A DNA stretch of 64,000 nt from Desulfobacterales bacterium (GTDB taxonomy: Bacteria > Desulfobacterota > Desulfobacteria > Desulfobacterales > JAFDDL01): contig JAVEYW010000017.1 of NCBI GenBank assembly GCA_034003325.1, positions 1-64,000 of the forward strand. The letters run 5' to 3'. The notes beneath the pieces were generated by a model that was given only the letters and a program-made list of their open reading frames with translations, did no database searches and had not been told where the DNA came from. The position numbers were made by a program, and so were the translations under genes. Positions 36,892-45,368 of this stretch are shown here, piece after piece (positions within the stretch are counted from its first letter, which is position 1; every line of letters begins with the position of its first letter).

Positions 36892-38155
36892 GGTTTGCTT
36901 CCACCAACTGCCTGACCTTTTTGCTATAAAATTCTTTTAAAAATTTCACCTGAAGCGATTCATCGGCCTGATTGAGGAGGTTGGCGTTAATGCTCATCAC
37001 CACGCAATCGGATTCCGCCCGAATTTTCGCGCCGGCGGACAGGGGGTAGAGAATGGCCGATTCCCCGAACACCTCCCCCTTTTGAAGCGGCTTTGCCTCT
37101 TCGCCCAGATGCAGGGATGCGGTTCCGTGAATCATCACATAAATCTTGCTGTGGCTGTCCGAAGTTTCGAGAATCCAGGTGTCCTTTTTATAGGCATTCC
37201 AGGCGGACAGGCGAATAATTTCTTTTAAGTCAGATAGTTGAAAATGGCGGAACATGTAAAGCTGACGCAAAAACGCCATTTTCCGTTTGTCCTGTTGATC
37301 CATTAAGAGCGTATCGTTGCCGCGGATAATGGGTTGCAGGGCATCGGCAAACTCCCTTGCGGACTGAAAGCGTTTTTTTCTGTCCTTGTTCAGCGCTCTT
37401 TGAATGATACGGGAAATTTCAGGTGAAATTTCGGGAATGAGGTTCGCAATCGGCATCGGCTCTTTATGAGAAATTTTATACAGAAGCTGGTATGGGTCGT
37501 CGCCCTCATAAAGCCGCTGACCGCATAAGAGTTCATATAGCACGGCACCCAGAGAGTATAAATCGGTCTGATGGTTGAGTTGTTGCCCGGGATACGCCTG
37601 CTCGGGGGCGAGATAAAAAATAGAACCGGCCAGACCATCCTCGGCCTGCGGGCGTTCTTTCATGAGCCGCGAGATGCCGAAATCCATCAATTTGACCTCG
37701 CCCTTTTGCGTGAGCATGATATTGGACGGTTTGATGTCCAGGTGCAGATATCCCTTGCTATGAATATAATCGAGAGCATAGCAGATATTATATATAATCT
37801 CGATGACCTGTGCCTTCGGAAGCAACTGCGGCGGCCGCGAATGCATCTGAAGGCCGGCGCCGTCAATAAATTCTAACGCCATGAAAAACATGTCTTCTTC
37901 AAACCCGGCATCATAGGTGATGGCGATGTTGGGGTGAATGAACTGCGCCGCCAGCCGTGCCTCTTTGATAAATAGCGCCAACTGCGGTTGATCGGGCTTG
38001 CTTGACGCATTGTCAAAAAGTCTGCTGATCTTTAAGGCGACTTTCCGTTCAAGCACCGGATCGAGCGCTTCGAAAACGGTGCCCATGCCGCCCTCGCCGA
38101 TTTTGGCCTTGATTTCATAACGGCCCAGCTTTTTCAATGTCATGTCGAATGGCAT
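36866..38155 (-). CDS. Serine/threonine protein kinase with a C-terminal cyclic-nucleotide-binding-like domain
   Basis: The N-terminal ~275 residues form a Hanks-type kinase: Gly-rich loop GEGGMGTVF, ATP Lys in VALKI, catalytic loop LHLDIKPSN (an HLD rather than HRD kinase) and DFG in LMDFGISR. Residues ~300-429 resemble a cAMP/CRP-type effector domain, with KIYVMIHGTASL and KGEVFGESAILYPLSAGAKIRA. No membrane segment is visible, so the kinase is cytoplasmic and may respond to a nucleotide or redox ligand. The N-terminal ATG at 38155 or the one at 38143 is possible. Its 3' end overlaps the convergent radical SAM gene by 26 bases. Confidence 0.9.
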   Translation of the reverse strand: MPFDMTLKKLGRYEIKAKIGEGGMGTVFEALDPVLERKVALKISRLFDNASSKPDQPQLALFIKEARLAAQFIHPNIAITYDAGFEEDMFFMALEFIDGAGLQMHSRPPQLLPKAQVIEIIYNICYALDYIHSKGYLHLDIKPSNIMLTQKGEVKLMDFGISRLMKERPQAEDGLAGSIFYLAPEQAYPGQQLNHQTDLYSLGAVLYELLCGQRLYEGDDPYQLLYKISHKEPMPIANLIPEISPEISRIIQRALNKDRKKRFQSAREFADALQPIIRGNDTLLMDQQDKRKMAFLRQLYMFRHFQLSDLKEIIRLSAWNAYKKDTWILETSDSHSKIYVMIHGTASLHLGEEAKPLQKGEVFGESAILYPLSAGAKIRAESDCVVMSINANLLNQADESLQVKFLKEFYSKKVRQLVEANLKMIRQRF

Positions 38156-38295
38156 GGCGGCCTTTCCCTTTAGAAGGGATTTAATTGTCGAATGTCGGAA
38201 ACGAATGGAACGTGCTCGGAATTAAACGCAAACGCATCCGTGGTGTCAATATGATTTCGTTTTAACTTATTTGGAAAATGCCGCCGTTACCTCAA

Positions 38296-38429
38296 AATGC
38301 CGGCACCGGCCATTTTAGGCCCTTTACCAGAAACATGCACGCTTTTGCGTGTATATTCGCCGAAGGTGAAAGATGGCTTTATGCTTCCCAGCATTCCAGC
38401 CTTCCAGCATCCGGCTTTGCCGGATTAGG
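38296..38429 (+). repeat. Multi-hairpin dispersed repeat, copy 2
   Basis: A first hairpin (AAAATGCCGG with CCGGCCATTTT) is followed by AGGCCCTTTACCAGAAAC and then three hairpins: ATGCACGC/GCGTGTAT, TTCGCC-GAA-GGTGAA and ATCCGGC-TTT-GCCGGAT, ending in TAGG. Seven bases later the T-tract of the small gene's terminator starts on the minus strand. Open frames that read through it are shared among copies and look like by-products. Confidence 0.88.
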
Positions 38430-38436
38430 AATTTTC

Positions 38437-38470
38437 AAAAAAAAGCGTCGCTGCCGGCCGGCAGCGACGC
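38437..38470 (-). terminator. Perfect-palindrome terminator of the Cys-rich gene
   Basis: A 26-base perfect palindrome (38445-38470, half-site GCGTCGCTGCCGG) is followed on the minus strand by eight Ts (38444-38437). It is a very strong intrinsic terminator placed 47 bases after the stop codon of the small gene. Confidence 0.9.
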
Positions 38471-38516
38471 GTTAACGCCTATTAAATGTTGACGATCAAA
38501 AAGGGAAGCAATTTAC

Positions 38517-38660
38517 TTAACTTGCTCGGCACTTGCAAATACAGGGGACCTGCTTCATGCGGCACACCGATTCGTCTTCTCCCCGATTCATGCATTCCTT
38601 AAGGCTCTCATCGCATGTCAAAAAGCAGCTTTTGTCGCTTGCGCTTGAAATATTCTTCAT
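38517..38660 (-). CDS. Small Cys-rich protein, 47 residues
   Basis: The start ATG (38660-38658) follows GAGGTGA at the right spacing, and a perfect terminator lies downstream, so this is very probably a real monocistronic gene. The protein starts MKNISSASDKSCFLTCDESL and has seven Cys in 47 residues, at positions 12, 16, 23, 33, 40, 42 and 44, ending PCICKCRAS. The spacing C-x3-C-x6-C-x9-C-x6-C-x-C-x-C suggests metal or cluster binding, or disulfides. There is no signal peptide, so it should be cytoplasmic. I recognise no named family. It stands between the kinase and the ADH synthase genes. Confidence 0.72.
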   Translation of the reverse strand: MKNISSASDKSCFLTCDESLKECMNRGEDESVCRMKQVPCICKCRAS

Positions 38661-39054
38661 AAGTCACCTCACGAAAAAGATGGGTCCTATTGAATGTCAT
38701 TTCCTTACTGTTAAAAAACTAATGCTTATTTGTGGTTTTGGCAACAGATCGGGAGCGTGTCGGCGGCGTGTGAAGCGCATAGATCACGGATTTTCGCACT
38801 CAAAGTATTCTGTCGGCCCAATCCGATTTTTTCTTGTTTTTTTCTGTTGGAATATCATCCGCTCATCCGGCATATCCCGAACAAACCCGGCCAAAGCCGG
38901 AAAAGAACTCGGTTTCATGAGCAATCTTTTGAACCCGTGTTTGACCGCCTGCCCCGGTCTAACCACTCACTGAACCCCTTCATAATGATAACGGGAAGGT
39001 CGGGGTTGCCATTTATCCCCGAACCTCCTGTAAAAAAATAGCCGTATTCTTTTC

Positions 39055-39084
39055 TTGACCCCAGTCTTTGTTAAAAGATATGAA
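39055..39084 (+). promoter_or_regulatory. Possible promoter of the ADH synthase gene
   Basis: TTGACC (39055-39060), then 18 bases, then TATGAA (39079-39084). It would give a leader of about 110 bases. The leader contains the hairpin at 39162-39178, so post-initiation control is possible. Confidence 0.4.
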
Positions 39085-39161
39085 TTCAGGAAACAAAAAC
39101 GGCGCAGGCCGTCATTCCCTTTGATCCTGGCTTATCCGGTGAAGGGAAGTTTTAAATAAAC

Positions 39162-39178
39162 AGGTTTTGCTAAAACCT
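39162..39178 (+). promoter_or_regulatory. Hairpin directly before the ADH synthase ribosome-binding site
   Basis: AGGTTTT and AAAACCT form a seven-bp stem with a GCT loop, ending seven bases before the AAGGAG Shine-Dalgarno. It might affect translation or mRNA stability. Confidence 0.35.
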
Positions 39179-39198
39179 TTATATTAAGGAGTGTGGTT

Positions 39199-40005
39199 AT
39201 GCTGAACATCGGCAAATCGATTCGTATGGAACGAATTATGGACCGTCAAACGGGCAAAACGGTCATTGTCCCAATGGATCATGGGGTAACGGTTGGCCCG
39301 ATCGATGGCCTCATCAACCTGCCCGAAGCGGTTAACGCGGTGGCCGAAGGGGGAGCCAATGCGGTTATCGGGCATATCGGGCTGCCCAAATACGGGCATC
39401 GGCATGGTGGACGGGATGTCGGGCTCATTCTTCATTTGTCGGCCTCCACCAGTTTATCCCCCAGACCCAACAAAAAAGTGATTGTCAATACGGTTGAAAA
39501 TGCCATTCGCTTTGGGGCGGACGGCGTTTCGATTCATATTAATATCGGTAGTTACGATGAGCCGGAAATGCTGGCGGATTTTGGCCGGATCGCCGTGGAG
39601 TGCAGCTACTGGGGTATGCCGTTGATCGCCATGATGTATCCGCGGGGCCGCAATATTACGGATGACAAATCCGTGGATGTGGTGAAAATGGCGGCCCGAA
39701 TCGGCGCTGAACTGGGTGCGGATTTCATCAAAACCAACTACACCGGAGACCCGGAATCGTTTGCCAGGGTCGTAGAGGGGTGTCCGGCACCGGTGTTGAT
39801 CGCCGGTGGGAGCAAATTAACCGAAAAAGAAATGTTTGAAACCATTGAAGGGGCCATGCAGGCCGGCGCCAAGGGGTTGTCCATCGGCCGAAATGTGTTT
39901 CAGCATTCCCATCCGACGGCATTTGTCAAAGCGGCTTGCGCCATTGTGCATGAGAATAAAAGCGCCAAGGAAGCCATGGAGATGCTGTTGGAATTAAGTA
40001 AATAA
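39199..40005 (+). CDS. 2-amino-3,7-dideoxy-D-threo-hept-6-ulosonate (ADH) synthase
   Basis: This DhnA-type class I aldolase (268 residues) resembles the archaeal MJ0400 enzyme, which condenses a deoxyhexose-derived precursor with aspartate semialdehyde to start the alternative route to 3-dehydroquinate. Diagnostic segments are [15 protein letters not shown] (~25-39), the [12 protein letters not shown] stretch and FIKTNYTGD with the Schiff-base Lys. Fructose-bisphosphate aldolase is the main alternative, but the DHGV and HLSAST motifs favour ADH synthase. AAGGAG stands seven bases before the ATG. The partner dehydroquinate synthase II is not in the window. Confidence 0.85.
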   Translation: MLNIGKSIRMERIMDRQTGKTVIVPMDHGVTVGPIDGLINLPEAVNAVAEGGANAVIGHIGLPKYGHRHGGRDVGLILHLSASTSLSPRPNKKVIVNTVENAIRFGADGVSIHINIGSYDEPEMLADFGRIAVECSYWGMPLIAMMYPRGRNITDDKSVDVVKMAARIGAELGADFIKTNYTGDPESFARVVEGCPAPVLIAGGSKLTEKEMFETIEGAMQAGAKGLSIGRNVFQHSHPTAFVKAACAIVHENKSAKEAMEMLLELSK

Positions 40006-40032
40006 GTTAAGTGTGATGATGATCCATATGGG

Positions 40033-40060
40033 ACCACGCCTGATACGGGCGTGGTTTTTT
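40033..40060 (+). terminator. Intrinsic terminator after ADH synthase
   Basis: ACCACGCC (40033-40040) pairs with GGCGTGGT (40048-40055) and is followed by TTTTT. Its right edge touches the stop codon region of the convergent nth gene. Confidence 0.85.
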
Positions 40061-40706
40061 ATGCGGGTACCGGGTTGTTTTTTGGATAATCGCATAAAGT
40101 CAGAAGCATGCAGGAAAGGCACTTCGGTTTCCTGGCCGTGCAAACGGCGCGTCCGTGATAGATGAGATGTAGACAGAAATCGTTCCATGTGGTTTTGGGA
40201 AGCAGGTTCATCAGGTCGAATTCAATTTTGACCGGATCCGTGTGCCGGGTCAGGCCGATTCGTTGCGAGAGCCTGGCGACATGCGTGTCGACGACGATAC
40301 CCGGCATGCCGAAGGCGGCGCCAAGGACCACATTGGCGGTTTTTCGCCCGACACCGGGCAATGTGACAAGCGCTTCCAACGTTCGGGGCACCTGGCCGTT
40401 ATGGTCGGATAGAAGCGCTTGCGCACAGGATTGAATATGTTTTGCCTTGTTATGATAAAAACCCGTTGAGCGGATGAGGCTTTCAATGACCGGCAGCGGA
40501 GCGGCGGCCATGTCCCGTGGTGTGGGCAGCTTTTGGAAAAGCGTTTCAGTTACGGCGTTAACTTGTTTGTCCGTGCATTGGGCCGAGAGAATGGTGGCCA
40601 CAAGGAGTTCAAAGGGGTTTTTGTGCGTGAGTTGTGTCTTGACGTTCGGGTAGGCCGCCTTCAGAAAATTGACGATGGCGGTGATTTGCTTTTTGGTTTT
40701 GGGCAT
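40059..40706 (-). CDS. nth: Endonuclease III
   Basis: Nth is a DNA glycosylase/AP lyase that removes oxidised pyrimidines. The 215-residue form starting MPKTKKQITA shows the helix-hairpin-helix LPGVGRKTANVVLG with the catalytic Lys, the catalytic Asp in VDTHVARLSQR, and the [4Fe-4S] ligands C-x6-C-x2-C-x5-C (CTARKPKCLSCMLLTLC). An upstream ATG (40751) would add 15 unconserved residues. It is divergent from the PP-loop gene. Confidence 0.95.
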   Translation of the reverse strand: MPKTKKQITAIVNFLKAAYPNVKTQLTHKNPFELLVATILSAQCTDKQVNAVTETLFQKLPTPRDMAAAPLPVIESLIRSTGFYHNKAKHIQSCAQALLSDHNGQVPRTLEALVTLPGVGRKTANVVLGAAFGMPGIVVDTHVARLSQRIGLTRHTDPVKIEFDLMNLLPKTTWNDFCLHLIYHGRAVCTARKPKCLSCMLLTLCDYPKNNPVPA

Positions 40707-40781
40707 GATAACCGTCCGGGCGTATGTGTCAAGCAGGTTAATGGATAACATTTTTAATTCAGAAGGTTGCAGTTAAGTAGC

Positions 40782-41777
40782 ATGGAAGTAACAAAAAGAA
40801 AAGCACGTGCGTTGGGCCTGTGCTCCGGGGGGCTTGACAGCCGCTTGGCAGCGAAAATACTGCAAATGCAAGGGATTGACGTCTATCTGATAACCTTTGA
40901 GACCCCTTTTTTTTCGGCGCAAAAGGCACGGGAGGCGGCGAAACAGTTAGGCTTGCCCTTAGAAGTCGCCAATATCACGGATATCTATTTAACCATGCTT
41001 AGAAACCCGCCATGCGGCTACGGGAAACACATGAATCCGTGTCTGGATTGCCACGCGCTGATGTTTCGGCTCGCCGGTGAAACGATGCGTAAAAAAGGCT
41101 TTGATTTTTTATTCAGCGGGGAAGTGCTCGGGCAGCGACCCATGTCGCAAACCCGATCGTCCTTGCGATATGTTGAAAAGCATTCCGGCTATGACGGGTA
41201 CATTTTAAGACCGCTCAGCGCGCTGCAGTTAGGCGAGACTATTCCGGAAAAAGAGGGGTGGGTGGATAGATCCCGGCTACTCGGTATCACGGGCCGCGGG
41301 AGAAAAGACCAGATGGTGTTGGCGGAACAATTCGAAATTACGGACTATCCCTCGCCCGCCGGCGGGTGCCTGTTGACCGACAAAGGCTATGCCGACCGAC
41401 TCAGGGATCTATTCGCACACCAGGAGACAACGAGTGAATCCGAACTTCATCTGCTGAAATACGGCCGGCATTTTCGCCTTGAATCCGGGGCGAAGATCAT
41501 TGTCGGCCGAACAAAGCCGGAGAATGAGGCGTTGGAAACCTATGCGGATCCGGCCAAAGATACGCGCCTTTGGCTGCACAAAAAACCCGGGCCGGTTTGT
41601 CTGGTAACCGCCGGAGCCGATGAGACGACCGTGAAGTTGGCGGCCTCGCTGTGTGTCGGCTATAGCAAAACGCCCCAGGAAATACCGACGGAGGTAAGGG
41701 TTAAGGCGCCCGACAAAGAAACGCGGATACAGGTGCTGGGAATGGCACCGGATTTGTTCAAGGCGTTTTTGCTGTAG
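40782..41777 (+). CDS. PP-loop tRNA thiouridylase-like protein (ThiI/MnmA-related)
   Basis: The 331-residue protein has the ATP pyrophosphatase PP-loop SGGLDSRLAA near residue 15 and a conserved Cys-rich segment (NPPCGYGKHMNPCLDCHALMF), so it probably adenylates a tRNA base or another substrate for sulfur transfer. The C-terminal ~100 residues (from KIIVGRTKPENEALE through HKKPGPVCLVTAG) resemble the small NFACT-R type RNA-binding domain. Genes of this sort are common in Desulfobacterota, often misnamed as methyltransferases; the exact modification is not known to me. Its 3' end overlaps the convergent rlmN gene by 20 bases. Confidence 0.75.
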   Translation: MEVTKRKARALGLCSGGLDSRLAAKILQMQGIDVYLITFETPFFSAQKAREAAKQLGLPLEVANITDIYLTMLRNPPCGYGKHMNPCLDCHALMFRLAGETMRKKGFDFLFSGEVLGQRPMSQTRSSLRYVEKHSGYDGYILRPLSALQLGETIPEKEGWVDRSRLLGITGRGRKDQMVLAEQFEITDYPSPAGGCLLTDKGYADRLRDLFAHQETTSESELHLLKYGRHFRLESGAKIIVGRTKPENEALETYADPAKDTRLWLHKKPGPVCLVTAGADETTVKLAASLCVGYSKTPQEIPTEVRVKAPDKETRIQVLGMAPDLFKAFLL

Positions 41778-42897
41778 GGACCGCCCGAGCGCGCAATTGG
41801 CCGCAAGCGGCCGAAATATCGCTGCCTTTGCTTTGGCGGATATTGGCCGTATAGTTTAAGTCATTGAGAATTTTTTGAAACTTCAGCACGGTGTCCCAAT
41901 CGGGGCGGGTCATTTCGCAGCCCTCGTGCGGGTTGAAAGGAATGAGATTGATCTTGGCCCGGATGGGTCGAAGCAATGCCGCGAGCTTTTTGGCGTGAGC
42001 GGGGGATTCGTTCACATCCTTTATTAAAATATATTCAAAGGTGATCTTGCGGCGCGGCAACAGGGGATATTCCCGGCATACCGCCATCAATTGCTCGATG
42101 GGGTATTTTTTGTTAATGGGCATCAGCCTGTTTCGTGTGTCGTTATCCACGGCGTTGAGTGAAATGGCGATATTTACCTGACTGTCCAGGCCTAACTGGG
42201 CGATTTTCGGCACCAGGCCGGCGGTTGAAAGCGTGATTTTCCTGGGGGAAAAGCCAAGGCCGGCCTCGCTGTTGGTCAGTATTTCAAGGGCGTTGATCAC
42301 GTTTTCATAGTTGGCGAGCGGCTCCCCCATGCCCATCAGCACGATATTGGTTATCTGGCGGTCTGGTTCGATTTGCTTGCGAATATCCCGGACCTGTGCC
42401 AGTATCTCGCCGACGGACAGATTTCGAATGAACCCGGTCTTGGCGGTTAAGCAAAACTTGCAGCCCTGCGCGCAACCGACCTGGCTGGAAATACACAGGG
42501 TGTCATGGGTGCGTCCGGGAATGAATACACTTTCGATCAGATTGCCGTCGGAAAGTTCGAACAGGTATTTTTGAGCGCCGTCATTTGAGGATTCCACGGC
42601 CTTTATCTTGAGTCTGCCGATGGTGAAGTACTCGGCTAAGAGCGCCCGGATGTCCTTATTGATATTGGTCATGGCCGAAAAATCATCGGTTTGTGCATTA
42701 TAGATCCAACGGAAAATCTGATCGGCGCGAAAGGGGGCAATGCCGTGCTGATTCAGCCAGGAGATGAGCCGGCTTTTCGTGAAATCTTTTATGTCTTGCT
42801 TGCAGAGTGGATTCGGCATGACGGAAATATTCGATGGTACCGTATAGGGGTGAATCATGGGTTGTAATCGCCGTGATAAGTTGATTTTTCTTGACAT
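41758..42897 (-). CDS. rlmN: 23S rRNA (adenine-C2)-methyltransferase/tRNA methyltransferase RlmN
   Basis: RlmN is a radical SAM enzyme that methylates C2 of A2503 in 23S rRNA and A37 in some tRNAs. The protein shows the FRADQIFRWIY substrate segment, the cluster motif CAQGCKFC (C-x3-C-x2-C) within SSQVGCAQGCKFC, MGMGEPLANYENV and the C-terminal catalytic Cys in AACGQL. Starts are possible at 42897, 42858 and 42819; none has a good ribosome-binding site. The longest gives 379 residues, similar to E. coli RlmN. It is divergent from ffh. Confidence 0.95.
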   Translation of the reverse strand: MSRKINLSRRLQPMIHPYTVPSNISVMPNPLCKQDIKDFTKSRLISWLNQHGIAPFRADQIFRWIYNAQTDDFSAMTNINKDIRALLAEYFTIGRLKIKAVESSNDGAQKYLFELSDGNLIESVFIPGRTHDTLCISSQVGCAQGCKFCLTAKTGFIRNLSVGEILAQVRDIRKQIEPDRQITNIVLMGMGEPLANYENVINALEILTNSEAGLGFSPRKITLSTAGLVPKIAQLGLDSQVNIAISLNAVDNDTRNRLMPINKKYPIEQLMAVCREYPLLPRRKITFEYILIKDVNESPAHAKKLAALLRPIRAKINLIPFNPHEGCEMTRPDWDTVLKFQKILNDLNYTANIRQSKGSDISAACGQLRARAVPTAKTP

Positions 42898-42968
42898 AGC
42901 ATTTTTTCGATTATACTTTCAAGGTTTTAATCCTGAGGGTAGCGGATTTGTAAGGTATTGAAAATTGA

Positions 42969-44300
42969 ATGTTTGATAATTTAAGCGACAGACTGAACTC
43001 GGTGTTTAAAAAGCTCAAGGGCCACGGCAAGTTGTCCGAGAGCAACGTTGAGGAGGGCCTTCGAGAGGTTCGAATGGCCTTATTGGAAGCCGATGTTCAT
43101 TATAAGGTCGTCAAACAGCTGATTGCGGATATCAAGGCGCGTGCGCTGGGCCAGGAAGTCATGGCCAGTTTGACCCCCGGTCAGCAGGTGGTGAAGATCG
43201 TCAATGAGACGCTCACCGAGTTGATGGGCAGTCGGAATGTGGATATTCATCTTTCCGATACCAAACCGGCGGCCATCATGCTGGTGGGGCTTCAAGGATC
43301 AGGTAAGACCACGACGGCGGGGAAGCTCTCTATCTTATTGCGCAAAAGAGGGAATACCCCCTATCTGGTACCGGCGGACGTTTACCGGCCCGCCGCCATT
43401 GAGCAGTTAAAAAAGCTGGCGGGGCAACTGGATGTGCCGGTGTTTCCGTCCACCACGGACATGGATCCGGTGGAGATTTGCCGGCAGGCGGGCGCATTAG
43501 CTCAAAAGGCTGGCTGTGACACGCTGATTCTGGATACGGCCGGGCGGCTTCACATTGATGAGGCGCTGATGGAAGAGTTGCGCCGAATTCGGGATGTGGC
43601 CAAGCCTTCCGATATTCTTTTGGTGGCGGATGCCATGACCGGCCAGGATGCCGTCAACATGGCGACCGCTTTTGATACCGCCCTGAATATCGGCGGGGTG
43701 GTGTTAAGCAAAATGGACGGAGACGCCCGGGGCGGGGCGGCGCTTTCCATCAAGGCGATTACCGGCAAACCGATCAAATTCATCGGCGTCGGTGAAAAAT
43801 TAAGTGAGCTTGAAGCCTTTCATCCGGACCGCATGGCCTCCAGAATTCTCGGCATGGGGGATGTGCTGAGCATTATCGAGAAGGCCCAGGCGTCGATGGA
43901 TGAAAAAACCGCCATCGAACTGCAAAAAAAGCTTCGGAAAAGCCAGTTTACCCTGGAGGATTTCCGGGATCAGATGGTGCAGATTCGCAAAATGGGATCA
44001 TTGACGGATTTGCTCGGCATGATTCCCGGTTTTGGAAAGAGCAAACAGCTAAAAAATATGGAAGTGGATGAAAAGGAGTTTGTCCGTGTCGAAGCGATCA
44101 TCAATTCCATGACACCCCATGAGCGGCGTCAGCACGCCGTGATCAATGGCAGCCGCAGGCAGCGAATTGCCAGGGGAAGCGGCACCACGATACAGGATGT
44201 CAATCGATTGCTGAAAAACTATACACAAGTAATGAAAATGATGAAGAAAATTAATAAAGGCGGCATGCGGGGACTGACCCGGGGAATGCTGCCGTTTTGA
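42969..44300 (+). CDS. ffh: Signal recognition particle protein Ffh
   Basis: Ffh (SRP54) binds signal peptides and the SRP RNA, and docks with FtsY for membrane targeting. The 443 residues have the N domain, the GTPase domain with [14 protein letters not shown] (~105-118), [10 protein letters not shown] and [10 protein letters not shown], and a Met-rich M domain with the RNA-binding [21 protein letters not shown] segment. It heads the plus-strand translation operon that continues with rpsP 16 bases later. Confidence 0.98.
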   Translation: MFDNLSDRLNSVFKKLKGHGKLSESNVEEGLREVRMALLEADVHYKVVKQLIADIKARALGQEVMASLTPGQQVVKIVNETLTELMGSRNVDIHLSDTKPAAIMLVGLQGSGKTTTAGKLSILLRKRGNTPYLVPADVYRPAAIEQLKKLAGQLDVPVFPSTTDMDPVEICRQAGALAQKAGCDTLILDTAGRLHIDEALMEELRRIRDVAKPSDILLVADAMTGQDAVNMATAFDTALNIGGVVLSKMDGDARGGAALSIKAITGKPIKFIGVGEKLSELEAFHPDRMASRILGMGDVLSIIEKAQASMDEKTAIELQKKLRKSQFTLEDFRDQMVQIRKMGSLTDLLGMIPGFGKSKQLKNMEVDEKEFVRVEAIINSMTPHERRQHAVINGSRRQRIARGSGTTIQDVNRLLKNYTQVMKMMKKINKGGMRGLTRGMLPF

Positions 44301-44316
44301 AGGAGAAAAAAAACCT

Positions 44317-44571
44317 ATGCAAGTGAAAATCAGACTCGCACGACGCGGCGCGAAGAAACGGCCCTTTTACAGAATCGTGGTGGCCAATTCCGAGAGCAAG
44401 CGGGATGGCAGCTTTTTAGAGATTGTCGGTACCTATAATCCGTTACAGGAACCCGCGGAAGTGATCTTAAAAAATGAGCGGATTCAACATTGGATCGCGC
44501 AGGGCGCTGTTCCCACGAATACGGTTAGAAGCCTGATCAAGAAGCAAGCAGCAACGGCGAGCCCGAGCTGA
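44317..44571 (+). CDS. rpsP: 30S ribosomal protein S16
   Basis: S16 is an early-binding small-subunit protein. The 84 residues match the family throughout: [20 protein letters not shown] at the N-terminus, [10 protein letters not shown] (~33-42) and the [17 protein letters not shown] segment. AAGGAG precedes the ATG. It lies between ffh and khpA as in most bacteria. Confidence 0.98.
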   Translation: MQVKIRLARRGAKKRPFYRIVVANSESKRDGSFLEIVGTYNPLQEPAEVILKNERIQHWIAQGAVPTNTVRSLIKKQAATASPS

Positions 44572-44620
44572 TCGTTTTCTTTGTACCGCGGTTTCAACCC
44601 CTAATATTGGAAGCAGCGCT

Positions 44621-44851
44621 ATGAAAGAATTAGTCAATTACCTTGCCCGTGCCCTGGTCGATGCCCCGGATTCCGTGTCGGTTGAAGAGACGGAGGGAAA
44701 CCAGTCCTCGGTTTTGGAGCTGAGAGTTTCAAAGGAAGATCTGGGCAAGGTGATCGGAAAACAGGGCAGAACGGCCCGCGCGTTACGGACGATATTGGGC
44801 GCTGCTTCGGCCAAGCTGAAAAAGCGCGCCGTATTGGAAATAATTGAATAG
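44621..44851 (+). CDS. khpA: KhpA/YlqC KH-domain RNA-binding protein
   Basis: The 76-residue protein is a single KH domain with the GxxG loop GKQG in [16 protein letters not shown] (~residues 37-52). KhpA forms a complex with KhpB in other bacteria and binds RNA broadly. It sits in the usual place between rpsP and rimM, and its last codons overlap a possible rimM start. Confidence 0.93.
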   Translation: MKELVNYLARALVDAPDSVSVEETEGNQSSVLELRVSKEDLGKVIGKQGRTARALRTILGAASAKLKKRAVLEIIE

Positions 44852-45368
44852 CGATGTGACTGAGCAAGCTTTCATTGTAATGGGCGAGATTGTGGGTGTC
44901 CATGGCCTTCGGGGGGCGGTCAAGGTTCGATCCTACGCCGAACAGCCGGATATTTTTCAGCCGGACATGCCGATATTTCTTGGCGATGCGCAGGGGGTGA
45001 AAAAGGCCCATACGATTTTATGGGTGACGCCTCACAAGAAGGCACTGCTGATGGGGTTGGCGGGAGTGATGGATTCAAGCCTTGCGCAATCCTTGGTGGG
45101 AAAATGGCTTTATCTCCCAAGAGAAACATTGCCGGCGCTTGAGGAGGGAACCTATTACTGGTTTGAATTGATCGGTTTGTCCGTTTATACCGTGGAGAAC
45201 CGATATATCGGGCGAGTCGAATCGATTCTGGAGACGGGCAGCAATGATGTGCTGGTAGTGAAGGATTCTCAACGCGAAATCTTGATTCCCGCACTTGAAA
45301 GCGTCATCGTATCGGTGGAGCTGAAAGAAAAATCGATGCGGGTGAATTTGCCGGAAGGCCTGGAATGA
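44844..45368 (+). CDS. rimM: Ribosome maturation factor RimM
   Basis: RimM helps process 16S rRNA by binding S19. The protein has the N-terminal [19 protein letters not shown] segment and the C-terminal PRC-barrel part ([13 protein letters not shown], later [16 protein letters not shown]). The TTG at 44844 overlaps khpA; a GTG at 44856 would give 170 residues, and both keep the core. It overlaps trmD by four bases. Confidence 0.95.
   Translation: MNSDVTEQAFIVMGEIVGVHGLRGAVKVRSYAEQPDIFQPDMPIFLGDAQGVKKAHTILWVTPHKKALLMGLAGVMDSSLAQSLVGKWLYLPRETLPALEEGTYYWFELIGLSVYTVENRYIGRVESILETGSNDVLVVKDSQREILIPALESVIVSVELKEKSMRVNLPEGLE

Larger units (their letters stand above)
38661..39198. other. Long non-coding gap before the ADH synthase gene
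   Basis: Of these 538 bases I can support only regulatory signals: the ribosome-binding site of the Cys-rich gene (at the left edge), a possible promoter near 39055-39084, and a hairpin at 39162-39178 close to the start of the next gene. Several open frames of 60-150 codons run through the region but have no ribosome-binding site and no protein-like composition. I see no RNA gene. Confidence 0.45.

Noticed and set aside
38278..38475. Short open frames with shared peptide text (MHAFACIFAEGERW) in repeat copies
   Set aside because: The shared text comes from the DNA repeat; frames differ in length and ends, and there is no ribosome-binding site. The repeat is better explained as RNA or DNA structure.
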